In this document: piece by piece, positions 1 through 7,358 of the stretch
Numbering within the stretch: position 1 is the first letter of the stretch
Layout of the letters: every line of letters begins with the position of its first letter
From: Gnetum montanum
Lineage: Eukaryota; Streptophyta; Gnetopsida; Gnetales; Gnetaceae
Reading direction: 5' to 3'
DNA length: 50,398 nucleotides
Assembly: GCA_015680685.1 (NCBI GenBank)
Contig: MNCI01004872.1
Span: 2,181,659 to 2,232,056 of the forward strand
Translations under genes and position numbers: made by a program
The notes under the pieces: generated by a model
The model's input: the letters and a program-made list of their open reading frames with translations, nothing else
Database searches by the model: none
What the model was told of the DNA's origin: nothing

Positions 1-1076
1 TGGTATAAAAGGTTTGATACTTTCATGAAGAAGCTATCTTATCAGAAAAACAACCTAGACCACTGTATTTTTGTGGACATGTTTCAGATAAATTTATAGT
101 GTTGTTGTTGTATGTTGATGATATGCTAATTGCTGGAAATGATATAGCAGAGATAAAACGTTTAAAATTGGAAATGGGCAAAGAGTTTGCTATGAAGGAT
201 TTGGGACAAGCAAAGAAAATTCTTGGTATGAATATTTACAGGGACAGAAAAAGGAAGAAGCTATGGTTGAGTCAGGAAGATTACATTGGAAAGGTTCTAA
301 AGCGTTTCAACATGGAGGATGCAAAACCTGTAAGTACACCTTCTTCAGCACAATTTAATTTATCAAAGAAGGACTGTCCAAAGTCAAAAGAGGATTTTGA
401 AAAGGTTAAAAATATCCCATATACTTCTGCTATTGGGTCATTGATGTATGCCATGGTTTGTACACATCCTGATATTGCTTATACAGTTGGAGTAGTTAGT
501 AGATTTATGACCAACTATGGGTGGAATCACTGGTTAGCTATCAAATGGATTTTAAAATATTTAAAGGGCACAAAAGCGCAATGCTTATGTTTTGGAGATG
601 CTAATCTGCACATTGAAGGTTTTGTAGATGCAAACTTTGCTGTTGACCATGATACAAGACGATCTTCTACAGGGTACACATTTATTTTTGGTGGTGCAGC
701 AGTGAGTTGGTTGTCACGTCTACAACCACTAGTAACTTTATCTACAACTGAATCAGAGTACGTAGCCCTCACAAAAGCATGCAAGGAAATGTTATGGATG
801 AAGAGATTTTTGCAGTCTCTTGGATTAAAACAACAAAGGTATGTTGTGTTTTGTGATAGTTTGAGTGCAATCCATCTTGCAAAGAATTCTGCCTTTCATG
901 CCAGGACAAAACATATAGATGTCTGATTCCACTTCATAAGAAAAATCATAAAGGATGGCTTGGTGCATGTTCAAAAGGTCCATACAAAGCTCAACGTTGC
1001 TGATGCTTTAACAAAACCAGTGATAGCTGAAAAACACATTTTCTATAGGAAGAAGCTTGGGATAACTAAAGCTTGA
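1..1076 (+). pseudogene. copia pol fragment: reverse transcriptase C-terminus and RNase H
   Basis: Bases 1-60 read as an RT palm fragment (WYKRFDTFMKKL) in frame 1, but from about 87 the same protein continues in frame 3 (DKFIVLLLYVDDML), so a small indel lies at about 60-87. The YVDD box is RT catalytic motif C. RNase H follows, with GFVDANFAVD (first catalytic Asp), RRSSTGYTF, AAVSWLSRLQ, LSTTESEYVAL (catalytic Glu) and CDSLSAIHL. The reading stops at TGA 924-926, just after ARTKHIDV, where copia elements normally have Arg, so CGA to TGA is the likely change. The same frame then runs on as FHFIRKIIKDGLVHV and ADALTKP to the natural stop at 1074-1076. It is non-functional. Confidence 0.92.
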
Positions 1077-1117
1077 TCAGAAGTGCACATCTCTTAAAGG
1101 CTGGTTGGATTTGTCTT

Positions 1118-1129
1118 CAAGGGAGAGTT
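1118..1129 (+). other. polypurine tract of the copia element
   Basis: The tract CAAGGGAGAGTT sits directly before the LTR start TGTTGGA at 1130. This is the expected place and composition for the plus-strand primer of an LTR retrotransposon. Confidence 0.7.
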
Positions 1130-1783
1130 TGTTGGAAAAATGAGGACAAATACATTAATTGTTGTATTTCCTTTTATGTTGCATTTGATGTGGGGATGTG
1201 TTTTATCCCACATGTATTAGGATTGGGGTTTGGTCCTCATGTTTCCTCATAAATAGGAGACTTGGTGTTTTATCCCACATGTATTAGGATTGGCGTTTGG
1301 TCCTCATGTTTCTTCATAAATAGAAGGCTTGGGGTATCCTTTAGCGTGTGCTTTGAAGTGAAAGCATTGTATCAAGGTTTTACCTTGGAGACGTGAGTCT
1401 TGTTGGTGTTGATCTGAGATCTGTTGGAATAACAGATTGGGTGTTTGGAAAAGTTACAAGGACGGCTTGTGTCCTGAAGATTTGAGAAGAATAGAAGGCA
1501 GATCAGCATTGTTGTGGAAGTAGGGTAAAAAGGGCCCGAACCACATAACTCTCTGTGTTCTTGTGCTATTTTTACTGTTTTCATTCTGCTTTCATTTTGT
1601 TATCACAGCAAATGTTTGCTAGAGTTTAGAACGTTTTGAGAGTGATTTATAGTGTTTCTTGACCTGCTACAACGCAATATTTTGCCTCTAATGATTTATT
1701 CAGATCTGTAGGGTTCTAATAATTTCTCTAGAGCATTTGTAGTGTGTTTTCAGATCTAATTGTTTTCAGATCTGATTATAACA
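1130..1783 (+). repeat. 3' LTR of the copia element (about 654 bp)
   Basis: It starts TGTTGGAAAA right after the polypurine tract and ends TTATAACA, giving TGTT/AACA inverted termini. Two copies of a 67-bp unit (1201-1267 and 1268-1334) each contain CATAAATAG, a TATA-like box, so the U3 promoter region is duplicated. The partner 5' LTR is outside the window, so the borders cannot be checked by comparison. Confidence 0.75.
1201..1334 (+). repeat. 67-bp tandem duplication in the copia LTR
   Basis: Two adjacent 67-bp copies begin TTTTATCCCACATGTATTAG at 1201 and 1268 and differ at only a few positions. Each ends near a TATA-like CATAAATAG followed by an AGACTTGG or AGGCTTGG stretch. The duplication therefore copies the probable core promoter of the LTR. 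Confidence 0.85.
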
Positions 1784-2412
1784 ATTATAACACCTATGAA
1801 AGAAACTGTGCATAAAAGATAAAAATGTGACAGCATTTATGAACATTAACAAAGTACAAACACATTGCTCAAAATTCGTTATAGACCTACTCATATCAAA
1901 ATGGTGTCTTGGGTCCTTGCCACTTGTTCCAAATATATACCAAAACTTCAAAACTATACCCGGCTGCGACAATTAAAATCATCTATATAGTAATGCATAC
2001 AGGGTCATCAAACCACCATTTAAAATATACTATGAAGCCTGTTTTTTTTCACAGTACATCCCAGAAAACTGTGCCCGGAAGTACAACTATTTGCTGCAAT
2101 TCCAAATCACAAAAAAGAAACCTGCTTTCAAACTTTAAAGGTACTTCCAGATGGAATGTTCATGTTAACGCATCAAATGGAAACTATAAAAGAAGCAATG
2201 CACTACGCTTCCATCTACGTTAACATCCACATATTTACACTTGTTTGTTTGCTACTTCGCTGCCATCATTTTCAACGTCGGCCCTTCAAATGACCATTTC
2301 CGCTTTACATAAGCATAATATTCATTAAAACTGATGACGATCTAATATCATTCAAAATGTCTGGAAAAAAAAAACTGCAAACCATTGATGGTATAAGAAA
2401 CTCAGAAGGTTT
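1784..2412 (-). other. probable 3' UTR and flank of the small minus-strand gene
   Basis: This stretch lies between the copia LTR and the stop codon of the three-exon gene. It is AT-rich and frequently interrupted in all frames on both strands. I see no domain or repeat in it. Its position fits the 3' untranslated region and polyadenylation zone of the gene at 2413-3055. No clear AATAAA-type signal decides the end. Confidence 0.3.
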
Positions 2413-3055
2413 TCATTGACTCTTTCTTTTCTTCACATTCTTGAAAGCCCTTTTAGGGTTGGCATTTACAACACAGCATTAGAATTTACCGAGCATCAAC
2501 AGCCAACAACATTCATGGAATTAAGGATCAGAGTGTTCGTGTTGATTGTTGTACAAAATCGATAAAATGGAGTACCCTAAATCCATGTCCGAAAACAAAA
2601 TATAAACAACCATTTAGAAACCTGGCGGCAAAAATCTTGACTTGTGCCTGTGCTTCGGGGTTGAAAGCAAGAACTTCTCATGAAATGTAAAAACAAAAAA
2701 CAAACGCAGCATTTGATTTTCACTCTTCCCAGTACAAAAATCGCATTTCCGCATTGGGGTGCATTTTACACCTAGCATTGAATATCAAGAAAGCAATAGA
2801 AACGGGGACGGATAAAATAGCAAACCTACCTGACTTAGTCGAAACTTTTGGTGTAGCCCTTGACTTGGCCTCCTTTCTGGGATCTGCATTTTTGGAAAGT
2901 TTGGAGTTCCGCGATGATGATGATGCTGCTGCTGCATCATTCTGAGGAGGAAGCTTGGAAACTGAACATTGCGGCAACGGATTCTGCAGAACACTAAAGC
3001 GATCAATGAGACGATCGAGAAAGTCTATAGCATCGTCTAAAGCACAAACTGCCAT
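2413..3055 (-). CDS. small three-exon gene, uncharacterised 105-aa protein
   Basis: My model has three coding exons on the minus strand: 3055-2830, 2676-2622 and 2449-2413. The first starts MAVCALDDAIDFLDRL in a good context (AAAAATGGC), then has a Ser/Ala and basic stretch, and ends at the strong donor TCAG|GTAGGT. Intron 1 (153 nt) has a T-rich tract before ACATTTCATGAG. Exon 2 encodes EVLAFNPEAQAQVKIFAA and ends GCCAG|GTTTCT. Exon 3 encodes AFKNVKKRKSQ and a stop. Phases match across both junctions. The protein would have an amphipathic acidic N-terminus, a low-complexity basic middle and a Lys/Arg-rich tail; nuclear or nucleic-acid-binding use is only a guess. An upstream in-frame ATG at 3148 exists. 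Without intron 2, translation would end about 33 codons after exon 2. I do not recognise the family. Confidence 0.5.
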
Positions 3056-3544
3056 TTTTCCGGCAACACAGAGCACTATAACAAACAAGATTCTGGGTTT
3101 TAAGCTTCGACCGTCCTCCTCCTCCTCCACCGAGTTATATGTAAACATCAGTGACGATTATTTTCTTACTTGGTTAACAGTGGTTTTATTTTTCACGTGC
3201 GTTAATCTTGTATACATCTAAAAGATTTTCTATGTTTGTCCGATGTAGAAACCTCGTACAAGTCTTTCTGGGCCCTCTGCCTGTGCCAGGGCCTATGTCC
3301 TATGTCTTGTATGGTCAGGCCGTTAGGGTATGTTAACAGGGTCTGCCATATAAACTCGGTGCAAGGATTACATAGGCTTCTAAGGTATTCAAATCTAGAT
3401 TCAATCATGCCTAGAACTTGTAATTCATTTGTTACTGGGAAAATGTTACTAGTAGTTAGTGATGGGTGGTTCAACCCGTTGTTTTATCAAGTAAGAGGTT
3501 GTTACTTCAAATTATATTTAATTCAACATGGTGAATTATGTGCA
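3056..3544. other. 5' leader/upstream region of the small gene; otherwise unassigned
   Basis: Bases 3056-3148 stay open in frame with the small gene (GAG-repeat-encoded Glu run) and probably form its 5' UTR or a longer N-terminus. From 3150 to 3544 reading frames of about 90-104 codons are open on both strands (3202-3474 minus, 3236-3550 plus), but neither shows a recognisable domain. I see no repeat boundary here. Confidence 0.3.
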
Positions 3545-3660
3545 AAATAATTGTAATATAGTTTAATTAAAATTTTATAACTCAGCATTGCCACCACATT
3601 TTAACTTATGACTTAGAGCTTTCAAATCAAGAGTCTAGCCACTACGCTAATACCTCGTTG
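3545..3660 (-). repeat. tRNA-derived SINE-like repeat, copy 1
   Basis: Read on the minus strand it has GAGGTATTAGCGTAGTGGCT (box A-like), a middle matching the copy at 27367 (CTTGATTTGAAAGCTC) and a degenerate box B, then TGAGTTATAAA and an AT-rich tail. The shared order box A, box B, TGAGTTATAAA and tail defines the family across the window. Confidence 0.55.
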
Positions 3661-3680
3661 CTATGGTGAGAACTAGATGG

Positions 3681-3825
3681 GTATTGGAACCCGAAAGAAG
3701 TGAAACATAGATACAGTCGAAGACTTATAATAGTTTATAACTCAGTGCTACCTAGTAGAATTGAACCTGTGATCCGAGGTTACCAGCCTAAGATCCATAC
3801 CACTACACTAACACCTCATTGTTAT
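3681..3825 (-). repeat. tRNA-derived SINE-like repeat, copy 2
   Basis: Minus strand: TGAGGTGTTAGTGTAGTGGT resembles RNA polymerase III box A and CACAGGTTCAATTCTACTAG holds a box B-like GGTTCAATTC. Body and tail follow (ACTGAGTTATAAAC, then a GGTTCCAATACCC end). This is the copy closest to a tRNA head. Confidence 0.65.
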
Positions 3826-3837
3826 GATGAGAATTAA

Positions 3838-3873
3838 GGGGGGGCGGGGCAGGGGGTGGGGGGTGGGAGGTGC
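3838..3873 (+). repeat. G-rich tract
   Basis: A run of about 36 bases holds at least five G tracts of three or more (GGGGGGGCGGGGCAGGGGG and so on). It fits the simple pattern for a G-quadruplex on the plus strand. It lies between SINE-like copies 2 and 3. Confidence 0.7.
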
Positions 3874-4007
3874 CCAAAATAAGTCAAGCATAGGTGTACC
3901 CCAAGATCTATAAAAGGTTATAACTCAATGTTAGCTAGTAGAATTGAACCTATGACCTAAAGCTATCAGGCCAAGACTCATACTACTAGGCTAACACCTT
4001 GTTGTTA
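3870..4007 (-). repeat. tRNA-derived SINE-like repeat, copy 3
   Basis: Minus strand: CAAGGTGTTAGCCTAGTAGT (box A-like), TCATAGGTTCAATTCTACTA (box B-like), then TTGAGTTATAACCTTTTATA and the conserved GATCTTGGGGTACACCTATG before a GGGCACC end. Confidence 0.65.
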
Positions 4008-4120
4008 GATGATTGTATATACCCCCAACACATATAGCCAATACAAACTTTTACAATATCTGCATCCCATCCCTCTCTAAAATTAGTGCAATTCAACAAA
4101 TCTAAGAGAGCCTCAATTAT

Positions 4121-4173
4121 GGTGGGGTGAGGTGGGAGTGTGGGTGGGGTGAGGTGGGAGTGTGGGTGGGGTG
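4121..4173 (+). repeat. 22-bp G-rich tandem repeat, about 2.4 copies
   Basis: The unit GGTGGGGTGAGGTGGGAGTG plus TG is repeated exactly at 4121-4142 and 4143-4164 and partly at 4165-4173. No divergence is seen between units, so the array is recent. It contains several GGG/GGGG runs. Confidence 0.9.
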
Positions 4174-4332
4174 TCAATGGAACTAGACTATAGGTACATC
4201 CCAAGACATATAATGAGCACAATACATTAAAAGTATTATAAAGGAATGTAACACATGACCATTGAGAGAGGAGAGGTATTGAACCAAAACTGCATGACCA
4301 TATATACCCCCAAGACATATAGCCAATATGGG

Positions 4333-4479
4333 GGTGTTGAAACTCAAAATAATTGAAACCTAGGTACACCCCAAGATTTGTAGACGTTTATAACTTAGTG
4401 CTACCTAGTAAAATCGAAATTATGACCTGGTGCTACCAAGCCAAGACCCATACCACTAGGCTAACACCTCATTATTAAC
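4333..4479 (-). repeat. tRNA-derived SINE-like repeat, copy 4
   Basis: Minus strand: TGAGGTGTTAGCCTAGTGGT (box A-like), a decayed box B, AAGTTATAAACG, then AATCTTGGGGTGTACCTAGG and a tail ending AGTTTCAACACC. A 3' fragment of a further copy seems to lie at about 4171-4215 (ATGTCTTGGGATGTACCTAT). Confidence 0.6.
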
Positions 4480-4539
4480 ATATAGCCAATGTGAACTTTC
4501 ACAATACTTTATTAAACATAATAGTGTATAACAGCAATG

Positions 4540-4606
4540 TACCTCTTGGAATTGAACACATGATTTGCGAATCACAAGCTACATGCTTTAACCAGGTAAT
4601 GCCTTA
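4540..4606 (-). repeat. tRNA-like repeat, second type, copy 1
   Basis: Minus strand: ATTACCTGGTTAAAGCATG (box A-like) and ATGTGTTCAATTCCAAG (box B-like), 67 bp in all. It is related to its neighbour at 4617-4683 but differs from the GAGGTGTTAGCC family. It is too decayed for a functional tRNA gene. Confidence 0.5.
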
Positions 4607-4616
4607 CTAACAAGCA

Positions 4617-4683
4617 TGCCCCTTGGAATCGAACTTATGACTTGTACATCATAAACCACACACTCTAACCAAATGAGCAATGC
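4617..4683 (-). repeat. tRNA-like repeat, second type, copy 2
   Basis: Minus strand: GCTCATTTGGTTAGAGTGTG matches a tRNA D-arm/box A and CATAAGTTCGATTCCAAG matches a T-arm/box B. Acceptor and T stems do not pair well, so this is a tRNA-derived repeat and not a tRNA gene. Confidence 0.55.
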
Positions 4684-5012
4684 TTCATCGACAAAGGGTC
4701 TATAAGTCACATATTTAATTCTAGTGGATTTGGTAATGTACACACCATTATATTTTTCTAAAACTTTACAAAACTATCATGTTCACTAATGAAACATCAA
4801 TAAGACGAACGGCTCTTTATTCGAGCAGCTTGTAACCTAGAGTTAGAATTTTTCCCATGTGCCCGCAGTAGGAGTCCTAGAGTGAACGGCTCTTTATTCG
4901 AGCAGCTTGTAACCTGAACCCAAGTTGTGTACGGCAATAAAGACGAACTTGATTGGATAAACCTTGCAGTACATGGTTTTATTGTTGTTTATTTACTGCT
5001 TTCCTAGTGCGC

Positions 5013-5077
5013 ACAAGTACGACTTGATTACGAGCGTCTACGGACGTGTACGGCTAGTCAAGGAATCGGCTGCTTGT
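5013..5077 (+). other. hairpin 1 in U5 of LTR C
   Basis: The arms are ACAAG...CTTGT (outer), CTTGATTA...TAGTCAAG (middle, one G-T wobble) and CGTC...GACG around a TACG loop (inner). The homologous 65-nt hairpin in LTR D (6099-6163) keeps all three pairings with paired changes in the outer and inner arms. Confidence 0.75.
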
Positions 5078-5223
5078 CGCAACGCATGAGTACGACTTGA
5101 TTACGAGCATTGGCTGCTTGGTAACCCAGTAGCGTATTCCAGGATTCTGCGCTTGGTAATCCCAGTGGTAGTCCAATGTGTACGGCTAGTCAAGGAATCG
5201 GCTACTCATTGCTAGGCTAGAAC

Positions 5224-5298
5224 GTGTGATAAGTACGACTTAGTTACGAGCACCCACGGGTGTGTACGGCTAGCTAAGGAATCGGCTGCTTATCACAC
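5224..5298 (+). other. hairpin 2 in U5 of LTR C
   Basis: A 75-nt inverted repeat has a perfect 10-bp outer stem GTGTGATAAG/CTTATCACAC, a middle stem CTTAGTTA/TAGCTAAG and an inner stem CACCC/GGGTG around a short loop. It shares its GTACGACTT...GTACGGCTA backbone with hairpin 1, so the two look like diverged duplicates. In LTR D (6311-6370) the outer stem is intact but the 3' half of the inner part is deleted. Confidence 0.8.
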
Positions 5299-5804
5299 TT
5301 AGGCTAAATAGGTGCCTCAGTACGACCACTTCGAGCACTTGCGTTACGTGTGGTGATCCCAGTAACGATTAGCGTTTGGTAAGCCACAGTTGCATAGTTC
5401 AGGGTGTGTCCGGTAAGTGGGAACGGATGCTGACGCTAGTTAATTTAGACTTAGGACATTAGTTAGAGTTAGCTTAGTTTCTCAACCCTTTCCTCTGATA
5501 GCATAGAAGATAAACCTGAAAATACCAAAAAAATCACATACCTCAGACTTGCTTAACCATACACCGTGACACTTACAAGCAAGCCTGGGAAGACAACGAA
5601 TGATTAACCCCAAGTGTTTCTTGTGATGTCAAGGCATTTAGTTTGTGGAGTTCGACCGGATCGCGCGTGCACGCTCGTATTCATATGGTTGAGTGTAGGG
5701 GTACCTCGCCACTCATCAATTGTCTTCCCAAGCTTACTTGTATAGTGCGATTTTATGGTGATGAGACGCGACATGCATAGTGCCGCAATATCGTGTCTTT
5801 CCCT

Positions 5805-5828
5805 GCGATATCGCGTACGCGATATCGC
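5805..5828 (+). promoter_or_regulatory. 24-bp perfect palindrome in U3 of LTR D
   Basis: Two copies of the 10-bp palindrome GCGATATCGC flank GTAC, making a 24-bp perfect palindrome about 20 bp upstream of the TATA box. The other LTRs (B, E) hold the same motif in arrays with C-to-T and G-to-A decay. It could be a binding site for a dimeric factor. That is inference. Confidence 0.7.
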
Positions 5829-6098
5829 GGTTCGCTGCCATATCTATAAATAAGAGGCAGCACTCCCTTCATTTTCGAATCCTGGCTAGAAGTAGTAAAG
5901 CTTTGGCAGTTTGAACACTCCAGAGTTAGATTAATTTCCCATGTGCCCGCAGTAGGAGTCCTAGAGTGAACGGCTCTTTATTCGAGCAACTTTGTAACCT
6001 GAACACAAGTTGTGTACGGCAATAAAGAAGAACTTGATTGGATAAACCTTGCAGTACATGGTTTTATTTTATTGTTATTTATTGCTTTCCTAGTGCGT

Positions 6099-6163
6099 AC
6101 GAGTACGACTTGATTACGAGCATCTACGGATGTGTACGGCTAATCAAGGAATTGGCTGCTCGT
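6099..6163 (+). other. hairpin 1 in U5 of LTR D
   Basis: The arms are ACGAG...CTCGT, CTTGATTA...TAATCAAG (perfect 8 bp) and CATC...GATG around TACG. Compared with LTR C the outer pair has changed A-T to G-C and the inner pair G-C to A-T with pairing kept. It lies downstream of the poly(A) signal, so it would be in the 5' leader of a genomic transcript. Confidence 0.75.
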
Positions 6164-7347
6164 CGCAACACGTGAGTACGACTTGACTACGAGCATTGTG
6201 ACTGCTTGGTAACCCAGTAGCGTATTCCAGGATCTGCGCTTGGTAATCCCAGTAGTATTCCAATGTGTACGGCTAGCTAAGGAATCGGCTACTCATCGCT
6301 AGGCTAGAACGTGTGATAAGTACGACTTAGCTATGAGCATCCACGGGTAGGAATCGGCTGCTTATCACACTTAGGCTAAATAGGTGCCTCAGTACGACCA
6401 CTTCGAGCACTTGCGTTACGTGTGGTGATCCCAGTAACGATTAGCATTTGGTAGCCACAGTTGCATAGTTCAGGGTGTGTCCGGTAAGTGGGAACGAATG
6501 CTGACGCTAGTTAATTTAGACTTAGGACATTAGTTAGAGTTAGTTAGCTTCTCAACCCTTTCCCTCATAGCTTAGGAGATAAACTGAAAAATACCAAAAA
6601 AATCATATACCTCAGACTTGCTTAATCATATACCTTGCACGCTCGTATTCGTATGGTTGAGTGTAGGGGTACCTCGCCACTCATCATATGGTTAAGTAAA
6701 CTTGAGGTATATGATTTTTATATTATTTTTTTGTGTTGTATGTATTGGTGCTACAAAAGGAGAAGTGAACTAAGTAAGTAACCAATTTAATTTAAGTAAT
6801 CGACTATGCTCTAACTAGTCTTAACACTAGCATCTATTCGCACTTGCCGTCCACATCCTAAACTAGTGCAACACTACTAGGATTACCAAACGCTAATTGT
6901 TACTGGATTACCAAGTGTTCCACACATGCTCAAAGTGGTTGTACTGAGTGTGCTTACTTGGGGGAGTTAACAAAAAGAGAGAGAGAAAACATTAATTAAC
7001 TAAGAAAAGCGTTAAATAACTGTAAATAACATTAAATAAGCGATTCTGAATACTGCAAGGTTTATCACAAAGTTCATCTTTATTTCTGGCCACAAGGTGT
7101 GCTCAAGTACATAATGCTTGAATAAAGATCTGTTCGTTTTATGACCCCTACTATAGGCACTCAGAAATAATTCTAACTCTAAGAAGGAAAAAAAGCAACA
7201 AGTAAGGGACTAAGACTAATTAACCAACTATTGCCAAACCAAGTGCACCCACCTCTTATTTATAGGCGACAAAATAGGCCTCGATATCACATGTTCGATA
7301 TTGCTTGGAAGGCTCCAATATCGCATACCTGATATCGTGGCTCATCA

Positions 7348-7358
7348 TACCCCCATGA
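7348..7358 (-). other. polypurine tract of element B
   Basis: Minus strand CTCATGGGGGTA lies directly before the LTR start TGATGAG. The same ATGGGGGTA tract is found at the matching place in elements A and E. Confidence 0.75.

Larger units (their letters stand above)
1..1783 (+). mobile_element. Ty1-copia retrotransposon, 3' portion (decayed)
   Basis: The window opens inside a plus-strand Ty1-copia element. In order it holds the end of the reverse transcriptase, RNase H, a purine-rich tract (about 1118-1129) and an LTR that begins TGTTGGA and ends TATAACA. The RT motif YVDDMLIAG resembles the Tork/TNT1 type of plant copia elements. The 5' LTR, gag, protease and integrase lie outside the window. 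A frameshift and an in-frame stop in pol show it is dead. The LTR end at 1783 is chosen because TGTT and AACA are inverted repeats; a second ATAACA ends at 1792, so the border is uncertain by about 10 bp. Confidence 0.9.
4803..5718 (+). repeat. LTR C: 5'-truncated gypsy LTR, plus orientation
   Basis: It matches solo LTR D from its transcribed part to the end. It carries the poly(A) signal AATAAA at 4936-4941, the hairpin block in U5, the conserved TTGCAGTACATGG, and the terminal GGGGTACCTCGCCACTCATCA. U3 and the TATA box are missing. The left edge holds a 35-bp partial duplicate (about 4803-4837) of 4884-4918. The right end is flush with the interior of element B's 3' LTR (ATTGTCTTCC at 5719). 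This indicates insertion into B followed by a deletion that removed the left side of C, about 125 bp of B's LTR and the target duplication. Confidence 0.8.
5759..6686 (+). repeat. LTR D: solo gypsy LTR, plus orientation, TSD TATGG
   Basis: It is a full 928-bp LTR from TGATGAG to CTCATCA with no internal region, flanked by a perfect 5-bp direct repeat TATGG at 5754-5758 and 6687-6691. It holds palindromic GATATC motifs in U3, a TATA box (TATCTATAAATAAGAGG, about 5841-5857) and AATAAA at 6021-6026. The hairpin block follows in U5. Near the 3' end it lacks about 130 bp that LTR C has. Intra-element LTR recombination is the usual origin of such a solo copy. It is oriented against its host, element B. 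Confidence 0.93.
5719..7347 (-). repeat. 3' LTR of element B, interrupted by solo LTR D
   Basis: Two pieces, 5719-5758 and 6687-7347, align end to end with B's 5' LTR (for example GTCTTCCCAAGCTTACTTGT then GGTTAAGTAAACTTGAGGTA). The first about 125 bp, including the TGATGAG end, are missing at the LTR C junction. The other end is CTCATCA at 7341-7347, followed by the polypurine tract. On the minus strand the TATA box lies near 7256-7264 (CTATAAATAAG). Confidence 0.85.

Noticed and set aside
3202-3550. Overlapping 90- and 104-codon frames on both strands
   Set aside because: No domain, no splice or codon signal that favours one strand, and open frames overlap on both strands as happens by chance.
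4617-4683. A functional tRNA gene
   Set aside because: Box A and box B are recognisable but acceptor and T stems do not pair, so it reads as a tRNA-derived repeat.
4803-5718. LTR C as an inserted strong-stop cDNA (R-U5 only)
   Set aside because: Its left edge starts about 50 bp downstream of the likely transcription start and carries a local duplication, so truncation by rearrangement fits better.
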